Counted from the stretch's first letter, positions 40,975-50,052 are shown. The stretch: 64,000 nt of DNA from Streptomyces venezuelae ATCC 10712 (GCF_008639165.1 NZ_CP029197.1:7134001-7198000); one strand, 5' to 3'. The notes: generated by a model from the sequence alone, not told the origin. Translations and numbers: made by a program.

Positions 40975-41646
40975 ATGACCATGGCGGAACAGGACACGGA
41001 CGCGATGCGGGCTTTCCGGCGGCTGGACGACGACAGCGCGTCCGTGCGGCTGCGGGCGACGCTGGCCGTCGGCACGGACCCGGACCCGCGGTTCGTCGAC
41101 GGGTTGGTCGAGCGGTGCGCGATCGAGCCCGAGTTCTCCGTGCGCGACATGCTGACCTGGGCGCTCACCCGCCACCCGGTGTCCCTGACCCTGCCGAGAC
41201 TGCTCGGTGAGCTCCGCTCGGAGCGGGCACAGGCGCGGAGCCAGGCGCTGCACACGCTGTCCAAGATCGGGGACCGGCAGGCGTGGCCGGCGGTCACCCG
41301 GGAGCTGCTGACCGACGCCGACGACGAGGTGGCGCGGGCCGCCTGGCGGGCGGCGGTCGTGCTCGTGCCCGAGGGGGAGGAGCACGGGCTCGCCGATGTG
41401 CTCGCGAGCCGGCTCGGGCGCGGAGGGCGTGAGACGCGACTGAGTCTGAGCCGGGCCCTGGTCGCCCTCGGTGAGACGATCGTGCCGGCCCTGCGGACCG
41501 CGGCCGAGGACCGGGACCCCCAGGTGCGGGAGCACGCCGTCGCCACGGAGCGGCTGCTGCGCGACCCGGACGCCGGGTTCGGGTTCGCCGTCGAGGAGGC
41601 CAAGCGGATCGTGGCCCTCGGCGGGTCCGGACGGGAAGGGGACTAG
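40975..41646 (+). CDS. HEAT-repeat protein
   Basis: 223 aa from the ATG at 40975, with AGGAGG 8 bases upstream. At least four HEAT/armadillo-like helical pairs span residues 20-200 (SVRLRATLAVGTDPDPRFVD, EFSVRDMLTWALTRHPV, ARSQALHTLSKIGDRQAW, DEVARAAWRAAVVL, DPQVREHAVATERLL). Such superhelices bind proteins; no catalytic residues are seen. It is first in an operon with a MerR-HEAT fusion, stop and start 3 bases apart, and may be its partner or anti-regulator. Confidence 0.87.
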   Translation: MTMAEQDTDAMRAFRRLDDDSASVRLRATLAVGTDPDPRFVDGLVERCAIEPEFSVRDMLTWALTRHPVSLTLPRLLGELRSERAQARSQALHTLSKIGDRQAWPAVTRELLTDADDEVARAAWRAAVVLVPEGEEHGLADVLASRLGRGGRETRLSLSRALVALGETIVPALRTAAEDRDPQVREHAVATERLLRDPDAGFGFAVEEAKRIVALGGSGREGD

Positions 41647-41649
41647 CGG

Positions 41650-42657
41650 GTGCTGATCGGTGAGGTGGCGCGGCGGTCGGGGGTGAGTGCCCGCATGCTC
41701 AGGCATTACGAGTCGCTCGGCCTGGTGCGGCCGACGGGCCGCACGGGCGCGGGCTACCGCGAGTACTCCGACGAGGACATCCGGCGCGTCTTCCACATCG
41801 AGAGCCTGCGGTCGCTGGGCCTTTCGCTGCGTGAGGTCGGGAGCGCGCTGGACGATCCCGGCTTCGCGCCCGCGGAACTCGTCGAGGACCTCGTCCGCCG
41901 GACGCGGGAGCGCATCGCGACCGAGACGGCACTGCTGACCCGGCTCCGCCGGATCGGTGCCGCGGAGACGGCCGGGTGGGAGGACGTCCTCCAGGTCGTC
42001 GCGCTGCTCCAGGCCCTGGGGTCGGAGAGCGCCGGGAAGCGCCAGCGGGCGGCCCTGTCGTCGGCCGAGGACGTCCCGGTGCCGACGGAGGCGCTGGTCG
42101 AGGCCGCCCTGAGCGAGCCGGACCCGATCGTGGCCGGAGCCCTCCGGTGGGCGCTGGCGCACACCGCCGACGGGGGGTCGCCCGCCCTGCTCGCGGAGGG
42201 GCTCGGCTCGCCGGACGCCGCCGTACGCAAGCGCGCCGCCCAGTCCCTCGCCGAGCTGCCCGGCGAGGCGGCGATCGCCCTGCTGCGCACGGCCCTCACC
42301 CACCCCGACGTCGAGGTGCGCCGGTGCGCTGCGCCGGCGCTCGGGGCCCGTGGCGTCGCCGAGGCGGTCCCGACGCTCATCGACATGGTCGTGGACGCGA
42401 CGCGCGACGTCGACGCGGCCGACGCGCTGGGCGCGCTCGCGGGAAGACCTGCGCTCGCGGAGCGGATCGCCGGGGCGCTCGTCGACCGGCTCGCCGACGG
42501 CGCCGCCGCCCCGGCCGTACGCCGCCGGGTCGCCCAGGCGCTGGCGGACATCCCGGGAGACACGGCGTCCCGCGCCCTCGACGAGCTGTCACGGGACGAG
42601 GACCGGGCGGTCGCCCTCACGGCGGCGTACATCCTCACTCTGCGCGAAGAGCGTTGA
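41650..42657 (+). CDS. MerR regulator fused to HEAT repeats
   Basis: 335 aa from a GTG at 41650 with GAAGGGGA upstream. Residues 1-70 form a MerR helix-turn-helix (MLIGEVARRSGVSARMLRHY ... GAGYREYSDEDIRRV), then a coiled coil to about 115. From about 140 to 330 HEAT repeats take the place of the ligand domain (PDPIVAGALRWALAHTADGG, DAAVRKRAAQSLAELPGEAA, DVEVRRCAAPALGARGVAEA, APAVRRRVAQALADIPGDTA). The signal is therefore probably a protein, such as the HEAT protein encoded just upstream, or a physical change in the superhelix. Confidence 0.9.
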   Translation: MLIGEVARRSGVSARMLRHYESLGLVRPTGRTGAGYREYSDEDIRRVFHIESLRSLGLSLREVGSALDDPGFAPAELVEDLVRRTRERIATETALLTRLRRIGAAETAGWEDVLQVVALLQALGSESAGKRQRAALSSAEDVPVPTEALVEAALSEPDPIVAGALRWALAHTADGGSPALLAEGLGSPDAAVRKRAAQSLAELPGEAAIALLRTALTHPDVEVRRCAAPALGARGVAEAVPTLIDMVVDATRDVDAADALGALAGRPALAERIAGALVDRLADGAAAPAVRRRVAQALADIPGDTASRALDELSRDEDRAVALTAAYILTLREER

Positions 42658-42728
42658 CGGTCCGTCATTCTCGCGGACTGCGAAGCGTGTTGACTGGCGC
42701 CCCGTCATTGCGACTGCTGGCAGCGGTG

Positions 42729-42751
42729 ATTGACAACACACGTGGGTCAAT
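42729..42751 (+). promoter_or_regulatory. ATTGAC-N11-GTCAAT inverted repeat
   Basis: A 6-base inverted repeat lies about 104 bases before the carboxylesterase ATG, within an AT-richer stretch that also repeats GTGTTGA. It contains TTGACA as a possible -35. A regulator site for the esterase is plausible. Confidence 0.4.
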
Positions 42752-42854
42752 CGTGTTGATCTCGGTGTTGGACCACGCCCGCCGCCCGCTGCGAAGCTGA
42801 CGATCCCACCCCGCCTCTCCGCAGGCGATCCGGCTTGTCGCGAGAGGCGCGCTC

Positions 42855-44357
42855 ATGGATGTGTTCAGCACGAAGAACGGTCAGGTCCGAGGCTTCCGGG
42901 CCGCCGCCGACGTCGTCGCCGTCCTCGGAATCCCTTACGCGGCGCCGCCGTTCGGAGCGAACCGGTTCCGGGAGCCGCTCCCGGCAGCCGCCTGGAGCGG
43001 CGTGCGTGACGGTACGGAGTTCGGCCCCGTCGCCCCGCAGTCGGCCCAACTGCCGGGCGCGCCCACCTGGTCACCCGGCGACGAGGACGTCCTCACCGTC
43101 AACGTCTGGACTCCGGCCGCCGGCGGCGGCCGCCTGCCCGTCCTCGTCTGGATCCACGGCGGCGCCTACACCTTCGGCTCCTCGGCCCAGCCCGACTTCA
43201 ACGGCACCGCCCTGGCCCGTGCGGGTCTCGTCGTCGTCACCCTCAACTACCGCATCGGCTTCGAGGGTTTCGGCCACGTTCCGGACGGCCGTGTCACCGG
43301 ACACCCGGACAACCGGGGCCTCCTCGACCAGGTGGCGGCGCTGCGTTGGGTACGGGAGAACATCGCCTCCTTCGGTGGCGACCCGGACAACGTCACGGTC
43401 GCCGGCCAGTCCTCCGGGGCGGCTTCCGTCGCCTGCCTGATGGTGATGGACCGCGCCCGCGGCCTCTTCCGGCGGGCCGTCGCCCACAGCCCCGCCAGCC
43501 CCTGCTACCCGCTCGACCTCGCCGCCGCCACCACCCGCGAGGTCGCCGCCGCGGCCGGCTGCCCCGCCACGGCCGACGGCCTCACCGGGGCGACCCCGCG
43601 GGCCCTGGTCGTCGCCTCCGACCAGGTGGTCGACGTCTACCGGCGAGACCCCTCCTCCGGATCCCGCCACTACGACCCCTCGCTCTACGCCCCCGTCCTC
43701 GACGGCGACGTCCTGCCCTTCGACCCGCTCACCGGGATGGCCGCCGGCGCTGCCCGGGAAGTGGACCTGCTCGTCTGCCACACCACGGAGGAGTACCGGC
43801 TGCTCGACGCCGTCGGCAGCTGCGCGAAGGTCACCACCGAGGAGCGGCTCGACCGGTTCGCCGAGGACTTCGGCCTGCCCGAAGGCCTGGTGGCCGGCTA
43901 CCGGGACGCGCTGCCGCACGCCCCGGTCCTCGACGTCTACCTCGCCGTCTTCGGCGACCTGCTCTTCGGCGAGTACGCCCGGCGGCTCGCGGAGCAGCAC
44001 GCACGGGCCGGCGGCCGGGCCTTCCTGTCGCGCTTCGACCGCCGCCGCACCGGGCCGGGCGGGGTGGTCCGTGCCTGGCACTGCGCGGACATGCCCTTCG
44101 CCTTCGGCAACCTGGACGACAGCGCCCTGTCGTTCCTGATCGGCGGTACGCCCACCCCCGCCGACCACGAACTCTCCCGCCGCATGGTCCGGGCCTGGGC
44201 CGACTTCGCCGCGGCGGGTGACCCGGGCTGGGCGCCGGTCACCGACTCCGCGTCCCCGGTGAGGACGTGGACGCCCGCCGACGCCACCGCCGACGGGCTG
44301 CCCGCCGTGCCCCGTGCCCTGTGGGACAAGGCCGACTTCCCTCTCCTCCGCCCCTGA
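42855..44357 (+). CDS. Type-B carboxylesterase
   Basis: 500 aa alpha/beta-hydrolase of the carboxylesterase/para-nitrobenzyl esterase family. VFSTKNGQVRGFRAAADVVA and LGIPYAAPPFGANRFREP open the fold. The oxyanion loop is VWIHGGAYTFGSS and the nucleophile Ser186 is in VAGQSSGAASV. The acid is probably in CHTTEEYRLL, the His in VVRAWHCADMPFAFGN. No signal peptide, so intracellular hydrolysis of ester substrates. It follows the HEAT/MerR operon after about 200 bases containing an inverted repeat. Confidence 0.93.
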   Translation: MDVFSTKNGQVRGFRAAADVVAVLGIPYAAPPFGANRFREPLPAAAWSGVRDGTEFGPVAPQSAQLPGAPTWSPGDEDVLTVNVWTPAAGGGRLPVLVWIHGGAYTFGSSAQPDFNGTALARAGLVVVTLNYRIGFEGFGHVPDGRVTGHPDNRGLLDQVAALRWVRENIASFGGDPDNVTVAGQSSGAASVACLMVMDRARGLFRRAVAHSPASPCYPLDLAAATTREVAAAAGCPATADGLTGATPRALVVASDQVVDVYRRDPSSGSRHYDPSLYAPVLDGDVLPFDPLTGMAAGAAREVDLLVCHTTEEYRLLDAVGSCAKVTTEERLDRFAEDFGLPEGLVAGYRDALPHAPVLDVYLAVFGDLLFGEYARRLAEQHARAGGRAFLSRFDRRRTGPGGVVRAWHCADMPFAFGNLDDSALSFLIGGTPTPADHELSRRMVRAWADFAAAGDPGWAPVTDSASPVRTWTPADATADGLPAVPRALWDKADFPLLRP

Positions 44358-44373
44358 ACCGCCCGGGGCGCGT

Positions 44374-44394
44374 CGGTCCCGGCGCGCGGGACCG
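44374..44394. terminator. Hairpin CGGTCCC-N7-GGGACCG
   Basis: A perfect 7-bp stem followed by TTCGG lies between the convergent carboxylesterase and DUF4232 genes and probably terminates both. Confidence 0.6.
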
Positions 44395-44417
44395 TTCGGC
44401 AGGGGAGCCCGGCCGGG

Positions 44418-45209
44418 TCAGTTGAGGGCGTTGTCCATCGAGGTCTGCCAGTAGGTCACGCGCAGCGAGCTGTCGACGTAGACGCCCTTGCCGCTGAGCC
44501 GCGGCGTGGACGTCGAGTCGTCCGCGAAGCCGATCGTGAGGCTCGACGTCGTGTAGCCGCCGGTGCCGCTGCCGTCGGCGGCGGACAGGATCACCGCCGC
44601 GTAGCCGGACTCGCCCGGTGCCAGGGTGACCACCGCCTGCGGGCGGGTGGCCTCGATGACCGGCGGCACCGACTGCGCCTCGCCGAAGCGGGCCACCGGG
44701 TAGTTGAGCAGCTCGCAGAGCCCCGAGCCGGTGTTGGTGACGGTGAGCAGCATGTGGTTGAGCGGGCGGGAGACCGGGGTCGCCGTGGTCTTCGTGTTCT
44801 TCGCCCCGCACGGGGTCCGGGAGGGCCCGTTCCCGTCGTCGCTCCCCCCGGTGCTGGAGCCGTTCGAGCCAGTGCCCTTCCCGCCGCCGGAGGTGCTGCT
44901 TCCGGTCTTCCCGCCGGTGGTCGAGCCGGAACCTGTCGAGCCGCCCGTCGTCGAGCTCCCGTTCTTCGAGCCGCCGCCCGACGTGCCGGCGGCATCCTCC
45001 CCCGGCTTCGTGGCCGAGCCGTCCGTGGGGGTCGCCGCCGGCGTCTCGGCCGACCGCGAGGCGGACGCGGTGGGCGCGGCGGGCGACGACGAGGACACGG
45101 CCGCGCCCTCGTCCTTCACGTCGCCGCCCCCGCAGGCGGTGAGCGACAGAGCGGCGACCGCGACCGTGGTGGCGGCGAGAAGACGGGTGCGGGTGAGTCG
45201 TCCGGACAT
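44418..45209 (-). CDS. DUF4232 lipoprotein
   Basis: 263 aa. A lipoprotein signal peptide ends in the lipobox Leu23-Thr-Ala-Cys26, so the mature protein is anchored outside the membrane. Residues 40-130 are a Ser/Gly/Thr linker. The C-terminal DUF4232 domain (about 132-263) begins with TPCGAKN and includes MLLTVTNTGSGLCELLNYPV, PGESGYAAVIL and two Cys likely to be disulphide-bonded. Function unknown. Divergent from an XRE regulator. Confidence 0.9.
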   Translation of the reverse strand: MSGRLTRTRLLAATTVAVAALSLTACGGGDVKDEGAAVSSSSPAAPTASASRSAETPAATPTDGSATKPGEDAAGTSGGGSKNGSSTTGGSTGSGSTTGGKTGSSTSGGGKGTGSNGSSTGGSDDGNGPSRTPCGAKNTKTTATPVSRPLNHMLLTVTNTGSGLCELLNYPVARFGEAQSVPPVIEATRPQAVVTLAPGESGYAAVILSAADGSGTGGYTTSSLTIGFADDSTSTPRLSGKGVYVDSSLRVTYWQTSMDNALN

Positions 45210-45430
45210 GGGGTTCCCCCTCGGGTTTCGGTCTGCTTCGGTGGTCGTACGAAGTCGGCCGTCTGATTCCCCGTGGCGGCCTTGCTTCGGTGACCACAGC
45301 TTGTGCGAAGATCCGTTCCAGTTGCGGCTCCAGCCCGGTGGTACGGGACGCTGGAATGATTTCAGGGCGCTGACCTGCGCTCATGTCCCTTCCTGGAACG
45401 CGGGAAGGAACGCGGGGAGAGGATGGAACG

Positions 45431-46807
45431 GTGGCGGGGGACGAGTTCGCGGCGCTGTTGGGACGACTCAAGGAGCGCTCGGGGCTCAGTTACGGGGCGC
45501 TCGGCAAGCGCCTGCACCTGAGCGCCTCGACCCTGCACCGATACGTCAACGGGGACGCCGTACCGGTCGATTACGCGCCGGTGGAGCGGCTCGCGCGACT
45601 GTGCCGCGCCACCCCTGACGAGCTCGTCGAACTCCACCGGCTGTGGGTGCGGGCGGACGTCTCACGCCAGCGGAAGACACCGGCACCAGAACCGGCACCG
45701 GCACCGGCACCGGAAGCGACGGCGGGTCCCGAGACCGAGCCCGAGCCTGAGACCGAGCCCGAGGCCAAGCCCGCCCCCGCCCCCGCGCCCACCCCGTTAT
45801 CCACACCCGTGCCCGCCCCCGTACCCGTCGACGAACTCGCCGTCACCGGGCCGGTGTCCGAGCCCACGCCCCCGCGGCGGCGCGGGTGGTCCCGTCGCAC
45901 GGCCGTGCTCGTCGGAACCGCCGTCGCCGCGGCCGCCGTGTCCGTGGCGCTCGTCGTGAGCCTCACGCGCGGGAACGGCGAAGGCGACGGGAGCGTCGGG
46001 CAGGCCGGTGGCACGGGGCGGCCGACGACCGCCGCCGGCCCCTCCGCCCCCGCCCGGCAGCCGACGGCCACCCCCGGCACCGGCAGCCCCGCGGCCTCCA
46101 CCCCGCCCGGCAAGGGCACGGAGCCGACCCCCTCCGCGCCGGGCGCGCCGAGCGGCGGTCCGAGCACCTCGGCCAGCGTGTCGGGGCGGTCCGACGGCAA
46201 GGCCGTGGCCACCGCACCGACCGTCGCCACCGCCCCGTACACCTGGGAAGGGCCGTGCACCCAGCACTACCTGATCGACCGTGAGCCCGAGCAGGTGCCG
46301 CCACCGCCGGTGGAGCAGGACGCGCCGGGGTGGATCCCCGTGCTGGGCGCCGTGTCGGCCGGGGAGCAGCTGATCCGGCTGACGGTTCAGGGCACCGGGC
46401 CCGGGACGGTCGTCCTGGAGGACCTCCATGTGCGGGTCGTGTCGAAGGGCGCGCCGCTGGCCTGGAACGACTACGTCATGGGCGTCGGCTGCGGCGGCGA
46501 GGTGTCGACCAAGTCCTTCGACGTCGACCTCGACGCGGCGCGGCCGACCGTCACCGCCGTGGCGGGACAGCGGAAGTTCCCGTACAAGGTCAGCGAGAAG
46601 GATCCCGAGGTGTTCTTCGTGAAGGCCCGCGTCCAGGCGCACGACGTCAACTGGTACCTGGAGCTCACCTGGTCCAGCGGCGCGAAGCGCGAGACGCTCC
46701 GCATCGACGACGAGGGGCGCCCCTTCCACACCAGCGGAAACCTCGCCCGCCCCGCCTACGCGTACCCCCTGGGCTGGACCGAGTGGATCGACAACCCGCC
46801 GCAGTGA
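45431..46807 (+). CDS. XRE-family regulator with transmembrane anchor
   Basis: 458 aa from a GTG at 45431 (GAGAGGA 7 bases upstream; an ATG at 45383 has none). Residues 5-65 form an XRE helix-turn-helix (LGRLKERSGLSYGALGKRLH ... STLHRYVNGDAVPVDY). A Pro/Glu/Ala repeat tract runs about 78-135, then Arg-rich TPPRRRGWSRRTA and a transmembrane helix near 160-180. The extracellular part (about 275-458) is a beta-rich domain starting PYTWEGPCTQHYLIDREPEQ. It resembles membrane-spanning regulators that sense external signals. It precedes the NO synthase gene by 108 bases. Confidence 0.85.
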   Translation: MAGDEFAALLGRLKERSGLSYGALGKRLHLSASTLHRYVNGDAVPVDYAPVERLARLCRATPDELVELHRLWVRADVSRQRKTPAPEPAPAPAPEATAGPETEPEPETEPEAKPAPAPAPTPLSTPVPAPVPVDELAVTGPVSEPTPPRRRGWSRRTAVLVGTAVAAAAVSVALVVSLTRGNGEGDGSVGQAGGTGRPTTAAGPSAPARQPTATPGTGSPAASTPPGKGTEPTPSAPGAPSGGPSTSASVSGRSDGKAVATAPTVATAPYTWEGPCTQHYLIDREPEQVPPPPVEQDAPGWIPVLGAVSAGEQLIRLTVQGTGPGTVVLEDLHVRVVSKGAPLAWNDYVMGVGCGGEVSTKSFDVDLDAARPTVTAVAGQRKFPYKVSEKDPEVFFVKARVQAHDVNWYLELTWSSGAKRETLRIDDEGRPFHTSGNLARPAYAYPLGWTEWIDNPPQ

Positions 46808-46854
46808 CGGCGGCCGGGCAGCGTACCAGGGGAGGCTCTTCCGAGGCGGAGATT

Positions 46855-46879
46855 CACACACTCTCCGCTCTCGTGTGTG
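46855..46879 (+). promoter_or_regulatory. CACACAC-N11-GTGTGTG palindrome before NO synthase
   Basis: A 7-base inverted repeat with an 11-base centre lies 37 bases before the probable NO synthase start and is followed by TCATACGGTAGT, a possible -10 region. It is the only conspicuous symmetry in the gap, so it is a good operator candidate, possibly for the XRE protein upstream. Confidence 0.5.
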
Positions 46880-46915
46880 TTCATACGGTAGTCATGGGTG
46901 CCGGGAGGGAACACA

Positions 46916-48154
46916 TTGATCTTCAGCCTGAGCCGTCGCCGCAAATCTGCCCCCAGCCGCGGATCCAGCACCGGAACCAGCACCGGACCCAGCACCGGAA
47001 CCAGTACCGGTGCCTGCCCCTACCTGTCCGGGGACCTCGCGTCCGCGGCGCCCGTCCAGGGCGCTCCCGTCACGCCGTACGTGGACCGGCGCGAGGCGGA
47101 ACGATTCGTCCGGCAGTTCCACCACGAGCAGCCGAGCGCGGGGGACATGACGGGCCGGCTCCGCGCGGTGCTGGCCGAGATCGATCGCACCGGGACCTAT
47201 GAGCACACCCCGGGAGAACTCGCCTTCGGCGCCCGCGTCGCCTGGCGCAACGCCGCCCGCTGCATCGGCAGGCTCTACTGGCGCAGCCTCGTGGTGCGCG
47301 ACCTGCGGCACCTCGGCTCCGCCGACGACATCGCCGCGGAGTGCTTCGAGCATCTGCGCATCGCCGGGAACGGCGGCCGGATCCGGCCGGTGATCTCCGT
47401 CTTCGCCCCCGACCGGCCGGGCCGGCTCGGCCCCCGGATCGTCAACGACCAGCTGGTCCGCTACGCCGGACACCGCACCCCCGAAGGGCGCGGGCACGGC
47501 GACCCGCGCAGCGCCCCGCTGACCGCCCTCGCCCGCGACCTCGGCTGGAAACGGGACGACGAGCCCTTCCAGGTACTGCCGTTGATGGTGCGGGAGCACC
47601 CCGGCGGGCGCCCCGAGTGGTACGAGCTGCCGGACGACGCCGTCCATGAGGTGCCGCTCCGCCACCCCGACCACCCGTGGTTCGCCGAGCTCGGTCTGCG
47701 CTGGTACGCCGTGCCCGCGATCAGCGACATGACCTTGGAGATCGGCGGCGTACGGTATCCGGCCGCGCCGTTCAACGGCTGGTACATGGGGACCGAGATA
47801 GGCGCCCGCAACCTCGCCGACACCGAGCGCTACGACCTCCTCCCCGTCGTCGCCGACCGGCTCGGCCTCGACCGGTCGAGCGACCGCACGCTCTGGCGCG
47901 ACCGGGCGCTCGTCGAGCTCAACGTGGCCGTGCTGCACTCCTTCCAGGAGGCCGGGGTGACGATGGCCGACCACCACACCGAGTCCCAGCGGTTCCTCCG
48001 GCACATCGCCCAGGAGAGCCGCCACGGGCGGGAGACGCCCGCCGACTGGAGCTGGATCGTGCCCCCGGTCTCCGGCTCCGCCACCCCGGTCTTCCACCGG
48101 TACTACGCCCCGGTCGACGCCTCCCTCCGACCGGCGTTCCTCGCCCGTACGTGA
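46916..48154 (+). CDS. nos: Nitric oxide synthase oxygenase
   Basis: 412 aa from a TTG at 46916, chosen because GGGAGGGAA lies 6 bases upstream; an in-frame GTG at 46898 has none. The N-terminal 33 residues hold four STGT-like repeats, then CPYLSGDL. The oxygenase core follows: haem Cys116 in WRNAARCIGR, PAISDMTLEIGGVRYPAAPF, then NGWYMGTEIGARN, and WSWIVPPVSGSATPVFHRYY near the end for arginine/tetrahydrobiopterin binding. It makes NO from arginine using borrowed reductases. Streptomyces NOS is known in nitration and in signalling; no thaxtomin genes are visible nearby. Confidence 0.95.
   Translation: MIFSLSRRRKSAPSRGSSTGTSTGPSTGTSTGACPYLSGDLASAAPVQGAPVTPYVDRREAERFVRQFHHEQPSAGDMTGRLRAVLAEIDRTGTYEHTPGELAFGARVAWRNAARCIGRLYWRSLVVRDLRHLGSADDIAAECFEHLRIAGNGGRIRPVISVFAPDRPGRLGPRIVNDQLVRYAGHRTPEGRGHGDPRSAPLTALARDLGWKRDDEPFQVLPLMVREHPGGRPEWYELPDDAVHEVPLRHPDHPWFAELGLRWYAVPAISDMTLEIGGVRYPAAPFNGWYMGTEIGARNLADTERYDLLPVVADRLGLDRSSDRTLWRDRALVELNVAVLHSFQEAGVTMADHHTESQRFLRHIAQESRHGRETPADWSWIVPPVSGSATPVFHRYYAPVDASLRPAFLART
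46965..47012 (+). repeat. Four 12-base tandem repeats in nos
   Basis: Four copies of CCAGCACCGGAA (last two bases vary; the fourth has T in place of C at the fifth position) encode the STGT/STGP repeats of the N-terminal extension. Being a multiple of three, copy changes would keep the frame. Confidence 0.85.
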
Positions 48155-48214
48155 GGGCGCCGGGGGGCGGTAGGCGCCGGGGCGCGGCCGTGAGGGGCGG
48201 TCGGGGCGGCCCGG

Positions 48215-48505
48215 TCAGTCGGTCGCCCCGGGGATCCAGTAGTTGTGCACCCGCAGGACGCGGGGTGCGCCGCCCGGCTCGGGCCAGCCCAGGCCGGCGG
48301 CGATCGGCATCATGCGCTCGGCGAACGCGTTCATCTGCTGCTCGGACTCCCAGGTGTCGAAGATCTCCAGGCCGTCGTCCGTGGCGGCGCAGGCGTGGGA
48401 GATGCAGCCGTCGAAGATGTCGGGCGTCTCCTGGAGCTTCGCGTTGAGGGTGTCGTACTGATCCGTGGTGACACCCGGCAGGACCGCGTGGACGAAGATC
48501 GCCAT
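48215..48505 (-). CDS. ABM-superfamily small monooxygenase-like protein
   Basis: 96 aa, about the size of a ferredoxin-like antibiotic biosynthesis monooxygenase dimer subunit. MAIFVHAVLPGVTTDQYDTL, then AKLQETPDIFDGCISHACA, LEIFDTWESEQQMNAFAERM and an HNYWIP end fit the fold. No catalytic residues are certain. Convergent with nos. Confidence 0.75.
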   Translation of the reverse strand: MAIFVHAVLPGVTTDQYDTLNAKLQETPDIFDGCISHACAATDDGLEIFDTWESEQQMNAFAERMMPIAAGLGWPEPGGAPRVLRVHNYWIPGATD

Positions 48506-48653
48506 GGTGGATCACTCCTCGTGAGATGGGGCGGCCCCTCCCGCGCCACCCCGTCGGCGGCGTCCCCCTCACTGCCAGCACAGCACGATGCGGCGGGGAA
48601 GGCATCCGAGGAAGGCGCCGCCCGGGACGGCGGACGGGGCGCGGCCCCGCCGG

Positions 48654-49538
48654 TCAGCGTCGGCCCAAGACCTCGGCGACCCGGGTGAAGCCGTCCGACC
48701 CGCTGCCGAGGGCCGCCGTGCGGCGGGCCAGGCCTTCGACGGCGCGCATCACGTTCGCCTCGATGCCGTGGGCCTCCGAGGCGTGCACGACGTGCGCCAT
48801 CGTCGAGATCCCCGAGGTGATCGGGTTGCCGTCGCCGGAGTAGCTGCCGCTCTCGATGTCCTCCGCCCACTCCTGGAACAGTGGCGGCAGGATCGCGGCG
48901 ATGCCCTGCGCGAAGGGAGCGAGCTCGGTCGGGGAGATCCCCTCGGCGCGGGCCACCGCCACGGCGTGGACGTACCCCGCCATCGACGTCCAGAAGATGT
49001 CGAGCAGCGCGATGTCGTACGCCGCCGCCCGGCTCACGTCCTCCGCGAGGTGGGTGTGGGTGCCGCCGAGCGCGTCGAGCACGGGCCGGTGCTCGCGGTA
49101 GAGCGCCTCCGGCCCGCTGTGCAGGAACACCCCGGCGGGCGTCCCGATCGTGGGGGTCGGGGTCATGATGGCCCCGTCGAGATAGCCGATGCCGTGCTCG
49201 TCGGCCCAGCGGCCGGTGTCCCTGGCCCGCTCGGGGGTGTCCGCGCTGAGGTTCACGACCGTCCGCCCCTTGAGCGCGTCCGTCACGGCACTGGCCCGCA
49301 GGACGGAGTCGGTGGCGTCGTAGTTGACCAGGCAGATCACGGTCAGCGGGCTCGCCGCGACCGCCTCCGCGGCCGTCGCGGCGGCGACGGCACCGGCGGC
49401 GACCAGCTCCCGGTCCTTGCCGGGGGTCCGGTTCCACACGGTGGTCCGTACGCCGGCCGCCAGGAACGCGGCGGCCAGCGCCTGTCCCATCGGTCCGAGA
49501 CCGATCACGGTGACCTCGGGTGCGGGGGAAGAAGACAT
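48654..49538 (-). CDS. Imine reductase-type NAD(P)-dependent oxidoreductase
   Basis: 294 aa from the ATG at 49538, with GGGAG 7 bases upstream. The N-terminal Rossmann fold has GLGPMG at 13-18 and NRTPGK for NADPH phosphate recognition. VVNLSADTPE and GYLDGAIMTPTPTIGTP are typical of imine reductases within the 6-phosphogluconate dehydrogenase-like superfamily. The helical C-terminal dimer domain includes AAAYDIALLDIFWTSM, the place of the catalytic Asp or Tyr. Probably reduces cyclic imines. Divergent from an HxlR regulator. Confidence 0.9.
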   Translation of the reverse strand: MSSSPAPEVTVIGLGPMGQALAAAFLAAGVRTTVWNRTPGKDRELVAAGAVAAATAAEAVAASPLTVICLVNYDATDSVLRASAVTDALKGRTVVNLSADTPERARDTGRWADEHGIGYLDGAIMTPTPTIGTPAGVFLHSGPEALYREHRPVLDALGGTHTHLAEDVSRAAAYDIALLDIFWTSMAGYVHAVAVARAEGISPTELAPFAQGIAAILPPLFQEWAEDIESGSYSGDGNPITSGISTMAHVVHASEAHGIEANVMRAVEGLARRTAALGSGSDGFTRVAEVLGRR

Positions 49539-49597
49539 GGGTGAACTCCCTTGTAGACAGATGAGAAAGAAATCCCGGAAGAAGGAGGAGGACGCGG

Positions 49598-49948
49598 ATG
49601 GCACGCGCCCGGGCCCAGGACAGGAACGTGTGCGGAGTGAGTGCCGCGATCGCGGTCGTGGAGGGCAAATGGAAGCCCACCCTGCTCTGGCTGCTGGAGT
49701 CGGGCCCGCACCGCCCCGCCGAACTGCGCCGGAAACTGCCCGAGATCAGCGAGAAGGTGCTGACCCAGGCCCTGCGCGAGATGGAGGCGGACGGCCTCGT
49801 GCACCGCGAGGTGTACGACGTCCTGCCGCTGAAGACCGTCTACTCGCTGACCGGTATCGGGCGTGAACTCTCCGAGCTGCTGGCCCCGTTGTCGCACTGG
49901 GGCCACCGTCGCCTGGACAGCCTCACGGCTGTTCCGACCGCTTCCTGA
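49598..49948 (+). CDS. HxlR-family regulator
   Basis: 116 aa covering a single HxlR winged helix: NVCGVSAAIAVVEGKWKPTL ... HRPAELRRKLPEISEKVLTQ ... REMEADGLVHREVYDV and YSLTGIGREL. Cys12 may sense redox or electrophiles as in YodB/HypR relatives. Starts 59 bases from the divergent imine reductase, so it probably controls that gene. Confidence 0.92.
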   Translation: MARARAQDRNVCGVSAAIAVVEGKWKPTLLWLLESGPHRPAELRRKLPEISEKVLTQALREMEADGLVHREVYDVLPLKTVYSLTGIGRELSELLAPLSHWGHRRLDSLTAVPTAS

Positions 49949-50052
49949 GGCCCTCGCGTACTCCCTTCCTCCGGGCCGCTCTCAGCTTCGCCCGGCGCCC
50001 GCACCCCGACAAGTACGCACAAAAAAGTGGGTATGAGGGGGAGCACGCGAAA

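Noticed and set aside
45431..48505. Thaxtomin-type biosynthetic cluster around nos
   Set aside because: No nonribosomal peptide synthetase or nitrating P450 gene is visible within the window.
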